Origin: Companilactobacillus nantensis DSM 16982
Lineage (GTDB): Bacteria > Bacillota > Bacilli > Lactobacillales > Lactobacillaceae
Length of the DNA stretch: 34,318 nt
Assembly (NCBI RefSeq): GCF_001435815.1
Contig: NZ_AZFV01000028.1
Coordinates: 1,919 to 36,236 of the forward strand
Direction of reading: 5' to 3'
Shown: piece after piece, positions 6,990 through 16,918 of the stretch
How positions within the stretch are numbered: the first letter of the stretch is position 1
Layout: each line of letters opens with the position of its first letter
Translations under genes and position numbers: made by a program
The notes under the pieces: model-generated
Seen by the model: the letters and a program-made list of their open reading frames with translations, nothing else
Databases searched by the model: none
Told to the model about the DNA's origin: nothing

Positions 6990-8036
6990 ATGACTAATAA
7001 TGAAGATTTAGAATTGCTGGATTTAGTTGCCCCAGACTTCATTAAGACTCTGGAAAAGCGATTTAAAATACTTCAGAGTATCTCATTAATGGAGCCGGTT
7101 GGGCGCAGAGTGCTAGCTGATGATCTAAAGATTACTGAACGTGGTTTGAGAACTGAAACTGATCTACTAAAGAAGCAAGGCTTGCTTGTTTCTTCGAAAT
7201 CTGGGATGTCTTTGACACGAACAGGTAGCGATGTAGTAGTTCGTTTGACCGATGTGTTAGCTGATTATCAAGGAACTGCTCTTTTGGAGAAACAATTGAG
7301 CAAGAAACTTGGAATTAGTCGTTGTATCATTTTACCTGGTAATGCCGATAAGCAATATCGGGTGATTGATTCATTTGGTAGAAGACTTAATCAACTCTTA
7401 GGATCGATATTACCATCCGGACAGTCAATGATTTCTGTCACAGGTGGTAGTACCTTGGCACAAGTTGCACGAAATCTTTCACCTGATTTATCAAAAAACC
7501 GCCAGTTGGTTTTCGTACCAGCTCGTGGTGGAGTAGGTGAGTCAGTAACGATTCAAGCAAACAGTGTCTGTGCAGAGATGGCCTTGAAAACTCAAGGTCA
7601 GTACCGAGCTATGTACCTTCCAGAGGACATTAGCGAAAAAAGTTTTGAATCTTTGCAAAAAGAGACTTCAATTAAGTCCGTTCTTGAACTAATATATAGA
7701 AGTAGTGTTGTGATTCACAGTATCGGCACTGCAAGTATTATGGCTGATCGTAGAAACCTCTCCGAAAAGGAGCAAAGCGTTGTTGATAGTGGTAAAGCTG
7801 TTTCCGAAGCTTTTGGTGATTTCTTCGATCAAAGTGGTAAACTTGTATACAAGGTACCTAGGATTGGACTTCATGTCCAGGACCTTGATAAAATAGAACA
7901 TGTGATTGCAATTGCCGGTGGTCAAAGTAAGGCCAAAGCAATTCAATCATATATGAAAAACGCACCTCACCATACAGTATTAATTACTGATGAGGGTGCC
8001 TCAAAGCTGATTTTAAGGGATAACCCTTTAAAATAA
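6990..8036 (+). CDS. cggR: Central glycolytic genes regulator CggR (SorC family)
   Basis: The 348-residue protein has an N-terminal winged helix (LMEPVGRRVLADDLKITERG, then LLKKQGLL) followed by a SorC/DeoR sugar-binding domain with TGGSTLAQVA and the C-terminal YMKNAPHHTVLITDEGAS. CggR represses glycolytic genes and is released by fructose-1,6-bisphosphate. A TTG at 6969 opens the frame earlier, but GGAG at 6978-6981 with an 8-nt gap selects the ATG at 6990, and the TTG start would lie inside the operator. The gap gene follows after 34 bp with no terminator, so cggR and gap are probably co-transcribed and autoregulated. Identity is firm from sequence and neighbours. Confidence 0.95.
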   Translation: MTNNEDLELLDLVAPDFIKTLEKRFKILQSISLMEPVGRRVLADDLKITERGLRTETDLLKKQGLLVSSKSGMSLTRTGSDVVVRLTDVLADYQGTALLEKQLSKKLGISRCIILPGNADKQYRVIDSFGRRLNQLLGSILPSGQSMISVTGGSTLAQVARNLSPDLSKNRQLVFVPARGGVGESVTIQANSVCAEMALKTQGQYRAMYLPEDISEKSFESLQKETSIKSVLELIYRSSVVIHSIGTASIMADRRNLSEKEQSVVDSGKAVSEAFGDFFDQSGKLVYKVPRIGLHVQDLDKIEHVIAIAGGQSKAKAIQSYMKNAPHHTVLITDEGASKLILRDNPLK

Positions 8037-8070
8037 TATTTTTTTGATTTCCTGAAGGAGGAATTTTTGT

Positions 8071-9099
8071 ATGACTACAAAAGTTGGTATTAATGGATTT
8101 GGCCGTATCGGTCGTTTGGCATTCCGCCGTATCGCTGCACTTCAAGCAGCTGGCAAGACAGATTTGGAAGTTGTTGCAATTAACGATTTAACTTCACCTG
8201 CTATGCTTGCTCACCTATTGAAGTATGATACTGCTCATGGTAACTTCGAAATTGACAAGATTACTGCAGAAGACGCAGCTATCGTTGTTGACGGTAAGAA
8301 GATCCCTGTATATGCTGAAATGAACGCTGCAGACCTTAAATGGGTTGCTAACGACGGTGTTGATATCGTTCTTGAATGTACTGGTTTCTACACATCAACA
8401 GAAAAAGCACAAGCTCACATCGATGCTGGTGCAAAACGTGTATTGATCTCAGCTCCATCAGGTGACATGCCTACAGTTGTTTATGGTGTTAACGATGACA
8501 TCCTAACAAACGACGTTAAAATCGCTTCAGCTGGTTCATGTACAACAAACTGTCTTGCACCTCTAGCAAATGCCGTAAACAAAGAATTCGGTATTAAAGC
8601 TGGTACAATGACAACTATCCACGCTTACACAGCTACTCAAAAACTTCAAGATGGTCCAGAACGTAAAGGTAATGTTCGTGCTGCACGTGCTGCTGCTGCA
8701 AACATCATCCCTCACTCAACTGGTGCTGCTAAGGCTCTTGGTATGGTTGTTCCTGAACTTAAAGGTAAGCTTGATGGACATGCACAACGTGTTCCAGTTA
8801 TCACAGGTTCAGTTACAGAATTAGTTGCAACTCTTGACAAAGAAGTTACAGTTGACGAAGTAAACGCAGCTGTTAAGAAATATACAGAAAACAACCCTTC
8901 ATTCGGTTACAACGATGATGAAATCGTATCTTCAGACGTTATCGGTACATCATTCGGTTCAATCTTTGACCCAACACAAACACAAATTGTTGGTTCAGGT
9001 GACGCCCAAGTTGTAAAGACTGTTGCTTGGTATGATAACGAATCAGGATTTACTGCACAAATGGTTCGTACACTTGAAAAATTTGCTACATTAAACTAA
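8071..9099 (+). CDS. gap: Glyceraldehyde-3-phosphate dehydrogenase (NAD-dependent, phosphorylating)
   Basis: It oxidises and phosphorylates glyceraldehyde 3-phosphate to 1,3-bisphosphoglycerate with NAD+. The 342-residue protein shows the Rossmann start [15 protein letters not shown], the catalytic Cys157 in GSCTTNC and His184 in TTIHAYT, plus the C-terminal WYDNESGF. The ATG follows a strong AAGGAGG. Codon choice is strongly biased (GGT, CGT, AAC, TTC), like pgk, tpiA and eno and unlike cggR, which signals very high expression. It sits behind cggR, and a terminator hairpin 60 bp after the stop can give a cggR-gap transcript or attenuate entry into pgk. Confidence 0.98.
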   Translation: MTTKVGINGFGRIGRLAFRRIAALQAAGKTDLEVVAINDLTSPAMLAHLLKYDTAHGNFEIDKITAEDAAIVVDGKKIPVYAEMNAADLKWVANDGVDIVLECTGFYTSTEKAQAHIDAGAKRVLISAPSGDMPTVVYGVNDDILTNDVKIASAGSCTTNCLAPLANAVNKEFGIKAGTMTTIHAYTATQKLQDGPERKGNVRAARAAAANIIPHSTGAAKALGMVVPELKGKLDGHAQRVPVITGSVTELVATLDKEVTVDEVNAAVKKYTENNPSFGYNDDEIVSSDVIGTSFGSIFDPTQTQIVGSGDAQVVKTVAWYDNESGFTAQMVRTLEKFATLN

Positions 9100-9158
9100 T
9101 TCATTAGTTTAACTAGTAACTAATTTAAGATAAAACCTAATTTAGTGTGATTTAAATT

Positions 9159-9192
9159 GGCGGAGGGAGGATAACTCCTTCCGCCTTTTTTT
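9159..9192 (+). terminator. Terminator or attenuator between gap and pgk
   Basis: GGCGGAGGGA...TCCTTCCGCC forms a 10-bp GC-rich stem followed by seven T. It is 28 bp before the pgk start codon, leaving no room for a promoter in between. Confidence 0.88.
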
Positions 9193-9220
9193 AAGGAAAA
9201 TATTGGAGGATTTATTTACA

Positions 9221-10435
9221 ATGGCTAAACTTATTGTTTCTGACGTTGACGTAAAAGACAAAAAAGTCTTGATGCGTGTAGATTTCAACGTTCCTATTAA
9301 AGATGGTGTTGTCGGCGATACAAACCGTATCGTTGGTGCTATCCCAACAATCAAATATGTTTCAGAACATGGTGGAAAGGTTATCTTGCTATCTCACTTG
9401 GGCCGTATTAAGAGTGATGAAGACAAGAAAGCTTTGTCATTGAAGCCAGTTGCTGCAAAACTTCAAGAATTAAGTGGAATGCCTGTTAAGTTCGTACCTG
9501 TTAACGAAGGTAAAGAACTTGAAGACGCTGTTAACGAACTAAAAGACGGCGAAATTCTACTTATGGAAAACACACGTTTCCAAGATATTGACAACGATTT
9601 CGGTAAACGTGAAAGCAAGAACGATCCTAAACTTGGCGAATACTGGGCATCACTTGGTGACGTATTTATCAACGATGCTTTCGGTACAGCCCACAGAAGC
9701 CATGCTTCAAACGTTGGTATCTCAACAGCTATGAAGGCTGCTGGTAAGCCAGTTGCTGCTGGTTTCTTAATGGAAAAGGAAATCAAGTTCTTAGGTAACG
9801 CTGTTGCTAACCCTGTACACCCATTCGTAACAATTCTTGGTGGTGCAAAGGTTTCAGATAAGATTGGTGTTATTGAAAACTTAATTCCAAAATCAGACCA
9901 CATCATTATCGGTGGTGGTATGGCTTATACATTCCTTGCAGCTCAAGGCCACAAGATTGGTAAGTCACTATTCGAAGCAGATAAAGTTGAACTAGCTAAG
10001 GACCTCCTTCAAAAAGCTGGCGACAAGATCGTACTTCCTATTGACCACATCGTTGCTAAAGAATTCTCAAATGATGCTGATGCAACAACTACTGATGGTG
10101 TTGATATTCCTGATGACGAAATGGCTCTTGATATCGGACCTAAGACAGTTAAATTGTTCCAAGATACTCTAAAGGGTGCAAAGACTGTTGTATGGAATGG
10201 ACCAATGGGTGCATTCGAAATGAGCAAGTTTGCTGAAGGTACACTAGAAGTTGGACGTGCTATGGGTGACTTGACAGATGCTATTACTATTGTTGGTGGT
10301 GGTGATTCAACTGCTGCTGCTAAGAGTCTTGGTATTGCTGACAAGCTAACACACATCTCAACTGGTGGTGGTGCTTCACTAGAATATCTTGAAGGTAAGA
10401 CATTACCTGGTATTGATTCAATTTCTAACAAATAA
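9221..10435 (+). CDS. pgk: Phosphoglycerate kinase
   Basis: It transfers the high-energy phosphate of 1,3-bisphosphoglycerate to ADP, giving ATP and 3-phosphoglycerate. The 404-residue protein has the family start [13 protein letters not shown], the substrate-binding NTRFQD and HRSHASN (here [10 protein letters not shown]), and the nucleotide-binding GGGDSTAAA near the C-terminus. A TTG at 9203 opens the frame six codons earlier, but GGAGG at 9205-9209 is the ribosome binding site for ATG 9221. Expression must come from readthrough of the hairpin at 9159-9192 or from a promoter in 9100-9158. tpiA follows after 26 bp. Codon bias marks high expression. Confidence 0.98.
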   Translation: MAKLIVSDVDVKDKKVLMRVDFNVPIKDGVVGDTNRIVGAIPTIKYVSEHGGKVILLSHLGRIKSDEDKKALSLKPVAAKLQELSGMPVKFVPVNEGKELEDAVNELKDGEILLMENTRFQDIDNDFGKRESKNDPKLGEYWASLGDVFINDAFGTAHRSHASNVGISTAMKAAGKPVAAGFLMEKEIKFLGNAVANPVHPFVTILGGAKVSDKIGVIENLIPKSDHIIIGGGMAYTFLAAQGHKIGKSLFEADKVELAKDLLQKAGDKIVLPIDHIVAKEFSNDADATTTDGVDIPDDEMALDIGPKTVKLFQDTLKGAKTVVWNGPMGAFEMSKFAEGTLEVGRAMGDLTDAITIVGGGDSTAAAKSLGIADKLTHISTGGGASLEYLEGKTLPGIDSISNK

Positions 10436-10461
10436 TTATTTTTCAGAGGAGAATTAATTTT

Positions 10462-11214
10462 ATGCGTACACCTATTATTGCGGGTAACTGGAAGATGAAC
10501 AAAAATCCTAAGGAAACCCAAGAATTTTTAGACGGTATCAAAGGTAAATTACCAGAATCAGGCGTAGAAACAATTATCGGTGCTCCAGCTATTGACCTTA
10601 CAACACTTGTTGCAGGTGCTGAAGGTACACCTTTAAAGACTGCTGCTGAAAACTCATACTTTGAAGAATCTGGTGCCTTTACTGGTGAAACTTCACCTAA
10701 AGCACTTGACGAAATGGGTATCGACTATGTAATCATTGGTCACTCAGAAAGAAGACAATACTTCGGTGAAACTGATGAAGACATCAACAAGAAAGCTCAC
10801 GCTATCTTGAAGAACAACATGCTACCAATCATTTGTTGTGGTGAAACACTAGAACAACGTGAAGCTGGCAAGGCTGAAGAATGGGTTACTGGTCAAATCG
10901 AAAATGCTGTTAAAGGCATTTCTGCTGCTGACTTAGCTAAATCCGTTATCGCTTACGAACCAATCTGGGCTATCGGTACTGGTAAGACTGCTACTGCTGA
11001 TCAAGCACAAGAAATGGTTCACGTAATCCGTGAAAAGATTGCTAGTTTGTACGATGCTGATACTGCTGATAAAGTACGTATCCTTTACGGTGGCTCTGTA
11101 AAACCTGCTAACGTTAAAGAATTAATGGCTAAAGAAGATATTGATGGTGGACTTGTTGGTGGTGCATCAATGGATCCAGAATCATTTATCGCTTTAGCAA
11201 CTTTCAATAAATAA
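10462..11214 (+). CDS. tpiA: Triosephosphate isomerase
   Basis: It interconverts dihydroxyacetone phosphate and glyceraldehyde 3-phosphate. The 250-residue length is standard. Catalytic residues are in their motifs: the Lys of GNWKMNKN (residue 11), the His of IGHSERR and the Glu of [15 protein letters not shown], followed by loop 7 [15 protein letters not shown] precedes the ATG. It is in one transcription unit with pgk (26-bp gap). The 84 bp to eno contain no hairpin, so eno is probably reached by the same transcript. Confidence 0.98.
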   Translation: MRTPIIAGNWKMNKNPKETQEFLDGIKGKLPESGVETIIGAPAIDLTTLVAGAEGTPLKTAAENSYFEESGAFTGETSPKALDEMGIDYVIIGHSERRQYFGETDEDINKKAHAILKNNMLPIICCGETLEQREAGKAEEWVTGQIENAVKGISAADLAKSVIAYEPIWAIGTGKTATADQAQEMVHVIREKIASLYDADTADKVRILYGGSVKPANVKELMAKEDIDGGLVGGASMDPESFIALATFNK

Positions 11215-11295
11215 TAACTTTGCGGTTAGATATTTATTTTAAGTGCTAAAAAGGTTAAAATTAGTTTGTATTAAAATCATAAAGGAGATTTTTAA

Positions 11296-12600
<1,305 letters not shown>

Positions 12601-12620
12601 TTACAAATAAGTAATTAATT

Positions 12621-12646
12621 AAAACAGCCTTCGGGCTGTTTTTTTT
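12621..12646 (+). terminator. Terminator of eno
   Basis: AAAACAGCC-TTCG-GGCTGTTTTTTTT: a tetraloop hairpin with a long T run, 20 bp after the stop. Confidence 0.95.
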
Positions 12647-12671
12647 GTACAATGGAATAGTAGATAATATT

Positions 12672-12854
12672 TGCCGTCTCCAGAGCCGAGAAAATATTAA
12701 CTGGCTATGCGGACCGACCTGAGCCAAGGTCTCAGGTCTCGGTTTGAAGCCTTGCAAGTTCGGCAAGTCTCCAAACACGCCCGGTGGTGTAAGAGCTAAA
12801 GCTCTAACGCCACTTTCACAGCCAGATAATATTTTCTCGGCTCTTCCGACTAGT
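12672..12854 (+). repeat. Structured repeat, type A copy 1 (183 bp)
   Basis: Starts TGCCGTCTCC and ends TTCCGACTAGT, like the copy at 15905-16083. A 25-position closing stem (12682-12706 with 12820-12844, one mismatch) encloses three hairpins: 12716-12738 (8-bp stem, loop CCAAGGT), 12741-12776 (14 positions, two mismatches) and 12784-12813 (13 positions, one A-A mismatch). Joints such as TGCGGACC and ACGCCCGGTG are the same in both copies. No ORF is supported inside. It sits 26 bp past the eno terminator and upstream of the promoter of the next gene. Confidence 0.85.
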
Positions 12855-12875
12855 GTTTTTAATGATTTTAAGAAA

Positions 12876-12904
12876 TTGAAAATAATAATTTACGTCAGTA
12901 ATAT
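12876..12904 (+). promoter_or_regulatory. Promoter of the YhhX-like oxidoreductase gene
   Basis: TTGAAA (12876-12881) and TAATAT (12899-12904) are 17 bp apart, 28 bp before the start codon and just outside the repeat. Confidence 0.6.
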
Positions 12905-12932
12905 TAATATATATACACTGGAGGATACACGC

Positions 12933-13991
12933 ATGACTTTAAAAATTGCATTTATTGGCTTTGGAAAATCTGCTAATCGTTACCACTTGCCATACCTTAA
13001 TATCAGAGACAATTTCCAAGTTAAGACAGTCTATACTCGTAAGGCTGTCGATGAAACTTTAGCTCAACCTTACCGTGAGAAAGGTGTTAATTTTACGAAT
13101 GATTTGGCTGATATTTTAAATGATCCAGAAATTGATGTTGTAACTATTTGTACTCCAGCTCAGACACATTACGAATTAGCTAAACAAGTTATTGAAGCTA
13201 AAAAATCAGTCATTGTGGAAAAACCTTTTGTTGATACTTTGGATCATGCTAAGGAATTGATTCAATTAGGTAAGGATAACGGTGTTTTAGTGATGCCTTA
13301 TCAAAATCGTCGTTTTGATGGTGATTATTTAGCTGCCAAGCAAGTTATTGATCAAGGTTTCCTTGGTGATATTGTTGAAGTTGAATCACATATTGACTAC
13401 TATCGTCCTAACACTGTTAATCAAAAGGGTACGAAAGAACAAGGTGAGTTTTATGGTCTAGGGATTCATTTGATGGACCGCATGGTAGCTTTGTTTGGTC
13501 GTCCTGATCAAGTTGTTTATGATATTCGTAATACGGAAGTACCTGATGCAGTTGATAATTATTTTGATGTTGATCTCCATTATGGTTCAAAGATGAAAGC
13601 TAAGATTAAAGTCAGCACTGATGTTGCATCAGAATATCCACGTTTTATTGTTCATGGAATGAATGGTTCTTTCATCAAATATGGTGCTGATCAACAAGAA
13701 AATGATTTGAAGGCTGGTATTATGCCAGGAACTTCAGGCTTTGGTGAAGATAGTCCGATGTATTATGGTGTTGCTAAATATCGTAATGCTAACGGGGATT
13801 GGATTGAAAAACAAATTAAGACGCCATTGGGTGATTATGGTTTGTATTATGATTCCGTTTATCAAACATTGGTCAATGGTAAACAACGTCTCGTATCAGA
13901 TGAAGAAATTTTAACTGATATGGAATTACTTGAAGCTGGCTTTTATCAGGCATCGCCTTCAATTTACAATGTTTCAAAATTAAGCTTTTAG
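12933..13991 (+). CDS. Gfo/Idh/MocA family oxidoreductase, YhhX-like
   Basis: The 352-residue NAD(P)-dependent dehydrogenase has an N-terminal Rossmann fold (IAFIGFGKSANRYHLPY) and the family's EKP motif in VEKPF (residues 95-99). The C-terminal half contains VEVESHIDYYRP and YGLGIHLMDRMVALFGRP. From memory of the family, its closest match is Escherichia coli YhhX, which carries the same GFGKS and RYHLPY motifs. The natural substrate is not known; sugars or polyols are usual for the superfamily. The frame opens earlier inside the repeat, but GGAGG at 12920-12924 selects the ATG at 12933. The ClC gene follows after 15 bp, probably in the same operon. Confidence 0.85.
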   Translation: MTLKIAFIGFGKSANRYHLPYLNIRDNFQVKTVYTRKAVDETLAQPYREKGVNFTNDLADILNDPEIDVVTICTPAQTHYELAKQVIEAKKSVIVEKPFVDTLDHAKELIQLGKDNGVLVMPYQNRRFDGDYLAAKQVIDQGFLGDIVEVESHIDYYRPNTVNQKGTKEQGEFYGLGIHLMDRMVALFGRPDQVVYDIRNTEVPDAVDNYFDVDLHYGSKMKAKIKVSTDVASEYPRFIVHGMNGSFIKYGADQQENDLKAGIMPGTSGFGEDSPMYYGVAKYRNANGDWIEKQIKTPLGDYGLYYDSVYQTLVNGKQRLVSDEEILTDMELLEAGFYQASPSIYNVSKLSF

Positions 13992-14006
13992 TTATAGGGG
14001 AAAATA

Positions 14007-15548
14007 ATGAAGTTAGCTTTTAATGATAATGAAAAATTGAAACTAACACTCGAAGGAATACTGGTGGGAGTTTTGTCCGGGTTGGTTGTTAGTATGTTTC
14101 GTTGGACAATTGCCCATTCGCTAAAAATGTTTCAAGGTTTGTATATTGCGGCGCGAACGAACATGGCTTTGGTTGTTGGTTTAGTCGGATTGATGGTCAT
14201 CATTGCCGCTTTAGTAGGTTATTTACTGAAAAAAGAGCCGAATATTTCAGGATCTGGTATTCCACAAGTTGAAGCGCAATTAGGTGGAGAAATGCAGATG
14301 AACTGGTGGTCAATTTTATGGCGTAAGTTTGTTGGTGGTATTTTGAGTATTGGACCAGGTTTATTTCTTGGTCGAGAAGGTCCATCAATTCAATTAGGTG
14401 CGGCTGTCGGACAAGGTGTCGGCGAGTTGACGCATGATAATGTTGGTGTTAATCAACGTGTATTGATTGCCAGTGGTGCTGCTGCTGGATTATCCGCTGC
14501 CTTTAGTGCTCCAATTGCGGGTGCGATGTTTGTTTTGGAGGAAGTTTATCACAATTTTTCACCATTAGTGTGGATTACGTCTTTAGCTAGTGCTGTCAGT
14601 GCTAACTTGATTGCTTTGTATGTTTTTGGATTACAACCGGTATTACAAGTTCCTTATAAATATAGTTTGCCTGTTAAATATTATTGGCACTTAATTATTT
14701 TAGGAATTATCTTAGGTTTAATGGGACGCTTGTATCAAATTTGTACGTTATCAATGCCAGCAGTATTCAGTTTGACGCGTTTACCACGTTATATTCAGGG
14801 AATCATTCCATTGGTTTTGATTGTGCCGTTGGGTATGATGGTGCCACAGTTTATCGGTGGTGGTAATGAAATTATTATTAGTTTGACTAAATATGGTCCC
14901 AGTCTGATGTTAATGATTGGATTGTTTATTATACGTTTTGTCTACTCAATGATTTCATATGGATCTGGTGTGCCCGGTGGAATCTTTTTACCAATTCTCA
15001 ATTTGGGTGCGGTGATTGGAGCTATTTATGCAATTGCAATGAATCAGTTGGGATTGTTGCCACTTTATTTTGAAAGCAATTTGATTATCTTTGCGATGGC
15101 AGGTTACTTTGCTTGTATTGGTAAAGCACCTTTCACGGCAATTATTTTGGTCACGGAAATGGTAGGTTCACTCAAGCATCTAATGCCACTTGCCGTGTTG
15201 TCGTTAGTTGCCTATATTGTGGTCGACTTATTGAATGGTGCGCCAATTTATGAGGCTTTAAAGGAACGTCTTAATCTCAATTCGGACTATCTCAATCGTG
15301 TCAGCAAATTCAATGATCGTTTAGAAGTACCGATTTATGAAGGTAGTTCGATTGATGGAAAATATATTCGTGATATTCCTTTTCCAAAGGATATTTTAGT
15401 TGTGTCAGTTTATCGTGGCGAGAGACAATTGATTCCTCGTGGCGATACCTTAATTAAGGCTGGCGATAGACTGGTCTGCATGGTTAATGCAGGTCAACGT
15501 GCCAAAGTTTCCGAAAAACTGGCAGATTTGTTCAAAACTATGGACTAG
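14007..15548 (+). CDS. ClC family H+/Cl- exchange transporter with C-terminal RCK_C (TrkA-C) domain
   Basis: The 513-residue membrane protein has the three ClC ion-path motifs: GSGIPQ at 82-87, GREGP at 122-126 with the gating Glu124, and GSGVPGGIFLP in the second half. Glu178-Glu179 in FVLEEV correspond to the internal proton-transfer glutamate of the E. coli exchanger, so H+/Cl- exchange is more likely than a simple channel. Residues from about 435 to the end (LEVPIYEGSSIDGKYI..., GDTLIKAGDRLVCMVN) form an RCK_C domain, which could bind a ligand and gate transport. A role in acid tolerance is plausible for a lactic acid bacterium but is inference. GGGGA precedes the ATG. Confidence 0.9.
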   Translation: MKLAFNDNEKLKLTLEGILVGVLSGLVVSMFRWTIAHSLKMFQGLYIAARTNMALVVGLVGLMVIIAALVGYLLKKEPNISGSGIPQVEAQLGGEMQMNWWSILWRKFVGGILSIGPGLFLGREGPSIQLGAAVGQGVGELTHDNVGVNQRVLIASGAAAGLSAAFSAPIAGAMFVLEEVYHNFSPLVWITSLASAVSANLIALYVFGLQPVLQVPYKYSLPVKYYWHLIILGIILGLMGRLYQICTLSMPAVFSLTRLPRYIQGIIPLVLIVPLGMMVPQFIGGGNEIIISLTKYGPSLMLMIGLFIIRFVYSMISYGSGVPGGIFLPILNLGAVIGAIYAIAMNQLGLLPLYFESNLIIFAMAGYFACIGKAPFTAIILVTEMVGSLKHLMPLAVLSLVAYIVVDLLNGAPIYEALKERLNLNSDYLNRVSKFNDRLEVPIYEGSSIDGKYIRDIPFPKDILVVSVYRGERQLIPRGDTLIKAGDRLVCMVNAGQRAKVSEKLADLFKTMD

Positions 15549-15621
15549 AAATTTGACGTCATTTATGTTATTGTTTTAGGAGTGATTTCAGCTTTCAACA
15601 CCATGAACGGAGGTTTTACAG

Positions 15622-15858
15622 GTGTATAATATTATCGAAACATTGTTGATAATCGTATCCATTTTGATAGTAATTGCCGTATTGATGCAACCTACAAAGC
15701 AACAAGATGCTTTGAATGCATTGTCTGGTGGTGGTGGGGACCTATTCAGCAACCAGAAGAAACGTGGCTTTGAAGCCTTCATGGTTAAGGTTACCTACGT
15801 TTTACTAGTATTGTTCTTTGCGTTTTCGATCATTCTAGTATACTTATCATCTCACTAA
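15622..15858 (+). CDS. secG: Preprotein translocase subunit SecG
   Basis: The 78-residue protein has two hydrophobic segments (about 4-23 and 54-74) joined by a loop with the SecG-typical LMQPTKQQDALNALSGGGGDLF. SecG joins SecY and SecE in the membrane and helps protein export. The start is GTG, placed by GGAGG at 15609-15613. It is the usual first gene before est-rnr-smpB in Firmicutes, but here a terminator and a repeat element separate it from est. Confidence 0.93.
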   Translation: MYNIIETLLIIVSILIVIAVLMQPTKQQDALNALSGGGGDLFSNQKKRGFEAFMVKVTYVLLVLFFAFSIILVYLSSH

Positions 15859-15867
15859 GCAATTTAT

Positions 15868-15896
15868 CCTCCTGAAAGTTACTCAGGAGGTTTTTT
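15868..15896 (+). terminator. Terminator of secG
   Basis: CCTCCTGA...TCAGGAGG followed by six T, 10 bp after the secG stop. Confidence 0.93.
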
Positions 15897-15904
15897 GTTA
15901 TATA

Positions 15905-16083
15905 TGCCGTCTCCAGAGCTGAAAATAGTCATTGGCTGTGCGGACCGCTTCGAGCCAAGGTCTCGAAGCTCGGTTTGAAGCCTTGCAAAAGCGGCAAGTC
16001 TCCAAACACGCCCGGTGCTGTAATGGCTAAAGCCATAACACCACTTTCACTGCCAATAACTATTTTCAGCTCTTCCGACTAGT
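15905..16083 (+). repeat. Structured repeat, type A copy 2 (179 bp)
   Basis: Same ends as copy 1 (TGCCGTCTCC...TTCCGACTAGT). The closing stem is 15915-15936 with 16052-16073 (22 positions, one mismatch). Hairpins are 15947-15969 (GCTTCGAG/CTCGAAGC, same loop CCAAGGT), 15973-16007 and 16015-16044 (TGGC/GCCA replacing GAGC/GCTC of copy 1). Stem bases differ from copy 1 on both sides at once, while loops and joints are conserved. It starts 9 bp after the secG terminator. Confidence 0.85.
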
Positions 16084-16112
16084 TGTTTTTGCTAGTTTGA
16101 GTATGTACGATT

Positions 16113-16140
16113 TTGTCGTGTATTTATAAGATTGTATTTA
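16113..16140 (+). promoter_or_regulatory. Candidate promoter of est-rnr-smpB
   Basis: TTGTCG (16113-16118) and TATTTA (16135-16140) are 16 bp apart, 33 bp before the est start and just past the repeat. The match is moderate, but a promoter is needed here because secG has a terminator. Confidence 0.4.
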
Positions 16141-16172
16141 TTAGTACGGTGGATTTGTAAGGAGTAAGTAGT

Positions 16173-16910
16173 ATGAAAATATTACGACCTAAACCATTTT
16201 ATTTTGATAACGGATCAAAAGCTGTCTTATTGTTACATTCGTTTTCAGGGACTTCCAATGATATGAGACTTTTGGGGCGTTTTCTTGAAAGAAACAATTA
16301 TTCAGCTTATGCGCCAATGTTTGCGGGCCATGGAACTTCTGAACCGTTGGATATCTTGGAACAGGGTTCGCCTGAAAAATGGTGGCAACAAACGCAAGCT
16401 GCAATTCAATTTTTGCAAGAACAACAAAAGACAGAAATCTATGTCTTTGGACTATCATTAGGTGCTATTTTCGCAACGAAGGCATTGGAGGAAATTCCTT
16501 CGATTGCTGCTGGTGGTGTTTTTGGATCACCAATCGGTAGTACTGGTTTTCGTGGAATCAGAGAAGCCTTTTTGACTTATGCGAAAAAGGTGTATTCTAT
16601 TCAACAGGACTTAACAGAAGTTGAAATTGATTCTAAAATGAGAATTGTTAGTTCGAAAATTGATGCTAAGTTAACTGATATTAGAAAAACTTCCGTCGGT
16701 GTTACGAACCGATTAGCTGAAATAAAGCGACCATATTTTATCGGTCAAGGTACGAGTGATAAATTAGTCAATCCGGAGGCTGCTCCTAAAGTAGCTACGG
16801 ACGTTAAAACATCACAGCTACATTTATATAATGCAGGGCATGTTTTAACTATCAACCACGCTCACAATCAACTTGAGAGTGACGTGTTAAATTTTTTAGA
16901 AAATAATTGA
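16173..16910 (+). CDS. est: Carboxylesterase, Est30-like alpha/beta hydrolase
   Basis: The 245-residue cytoplasmic hydrolase has the nucleophile elbow GLSLG with Ser95, Asp196 in GTSDKLVNPEAA and His223 in NAGHVLT, a complete catalytic triad. The oxyanion region is LLHSFSGTSNDMR. This is the monoglyceride-lipase-like carboxylesterase (Est30 of Geobacillus) that commonly sits between secG and rnr. It hydrolyses short acyl esters; the physiological substrate is unknown. AAGGAG precedes the ATG. Its stop lies 8 bp before the rnr start, so the genes are translationally close. Confidence 0.92.
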   Translation: MKILRPKPFYFDNGSKAVLLLHSFSGTSNDMRLLGRFLERNNYSAYAPMFAGHGTSEPLDILEQGSPEKWWQQTQAAIQFLQEQQKTEIYVFGLSLGAIFATKALEEIPSIAAGGVFGSPIGSTGFRGIREAFLTYAKKVYSIQQDLTEVEIDSKMRIVSSKIDAKLTDIRKTSVGVTNRLAEIKRPYFIGQGTSDKLVNPEAAPKVATDVKTSQLHLYNAGHVLTINHAHNQLESDVLNFLENN

Positions 16911-16918
16911 GGATAGAA

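Noticed and set aside
9463-9906. Long open frame on the minus strand inside pgk
   Set aside because: It mirrors the strongly biased codons of pgk; it has no ribosome binding site and its protein is Ser/Pro/Leu-rich without any recognisable domain. The same holds for 10009-10521, 11292-11606 and 24894-25211.
12672-12854. Reading the structured element as a tRNA or T-box leader
   Set aside because: It has three hairpins inside a closing stem but no anticodon or T-arm motifs, no T-box sequence, and no terminator/antiterminator pair before the next gene.
12744-12932. N-terminal extension of the YhhX-like protein into the repeat
   Set aside because: The frame is open by chance through the structured element. 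The family start MTLKIAFIGFG follows a clear GGAGG at 12920-12924.
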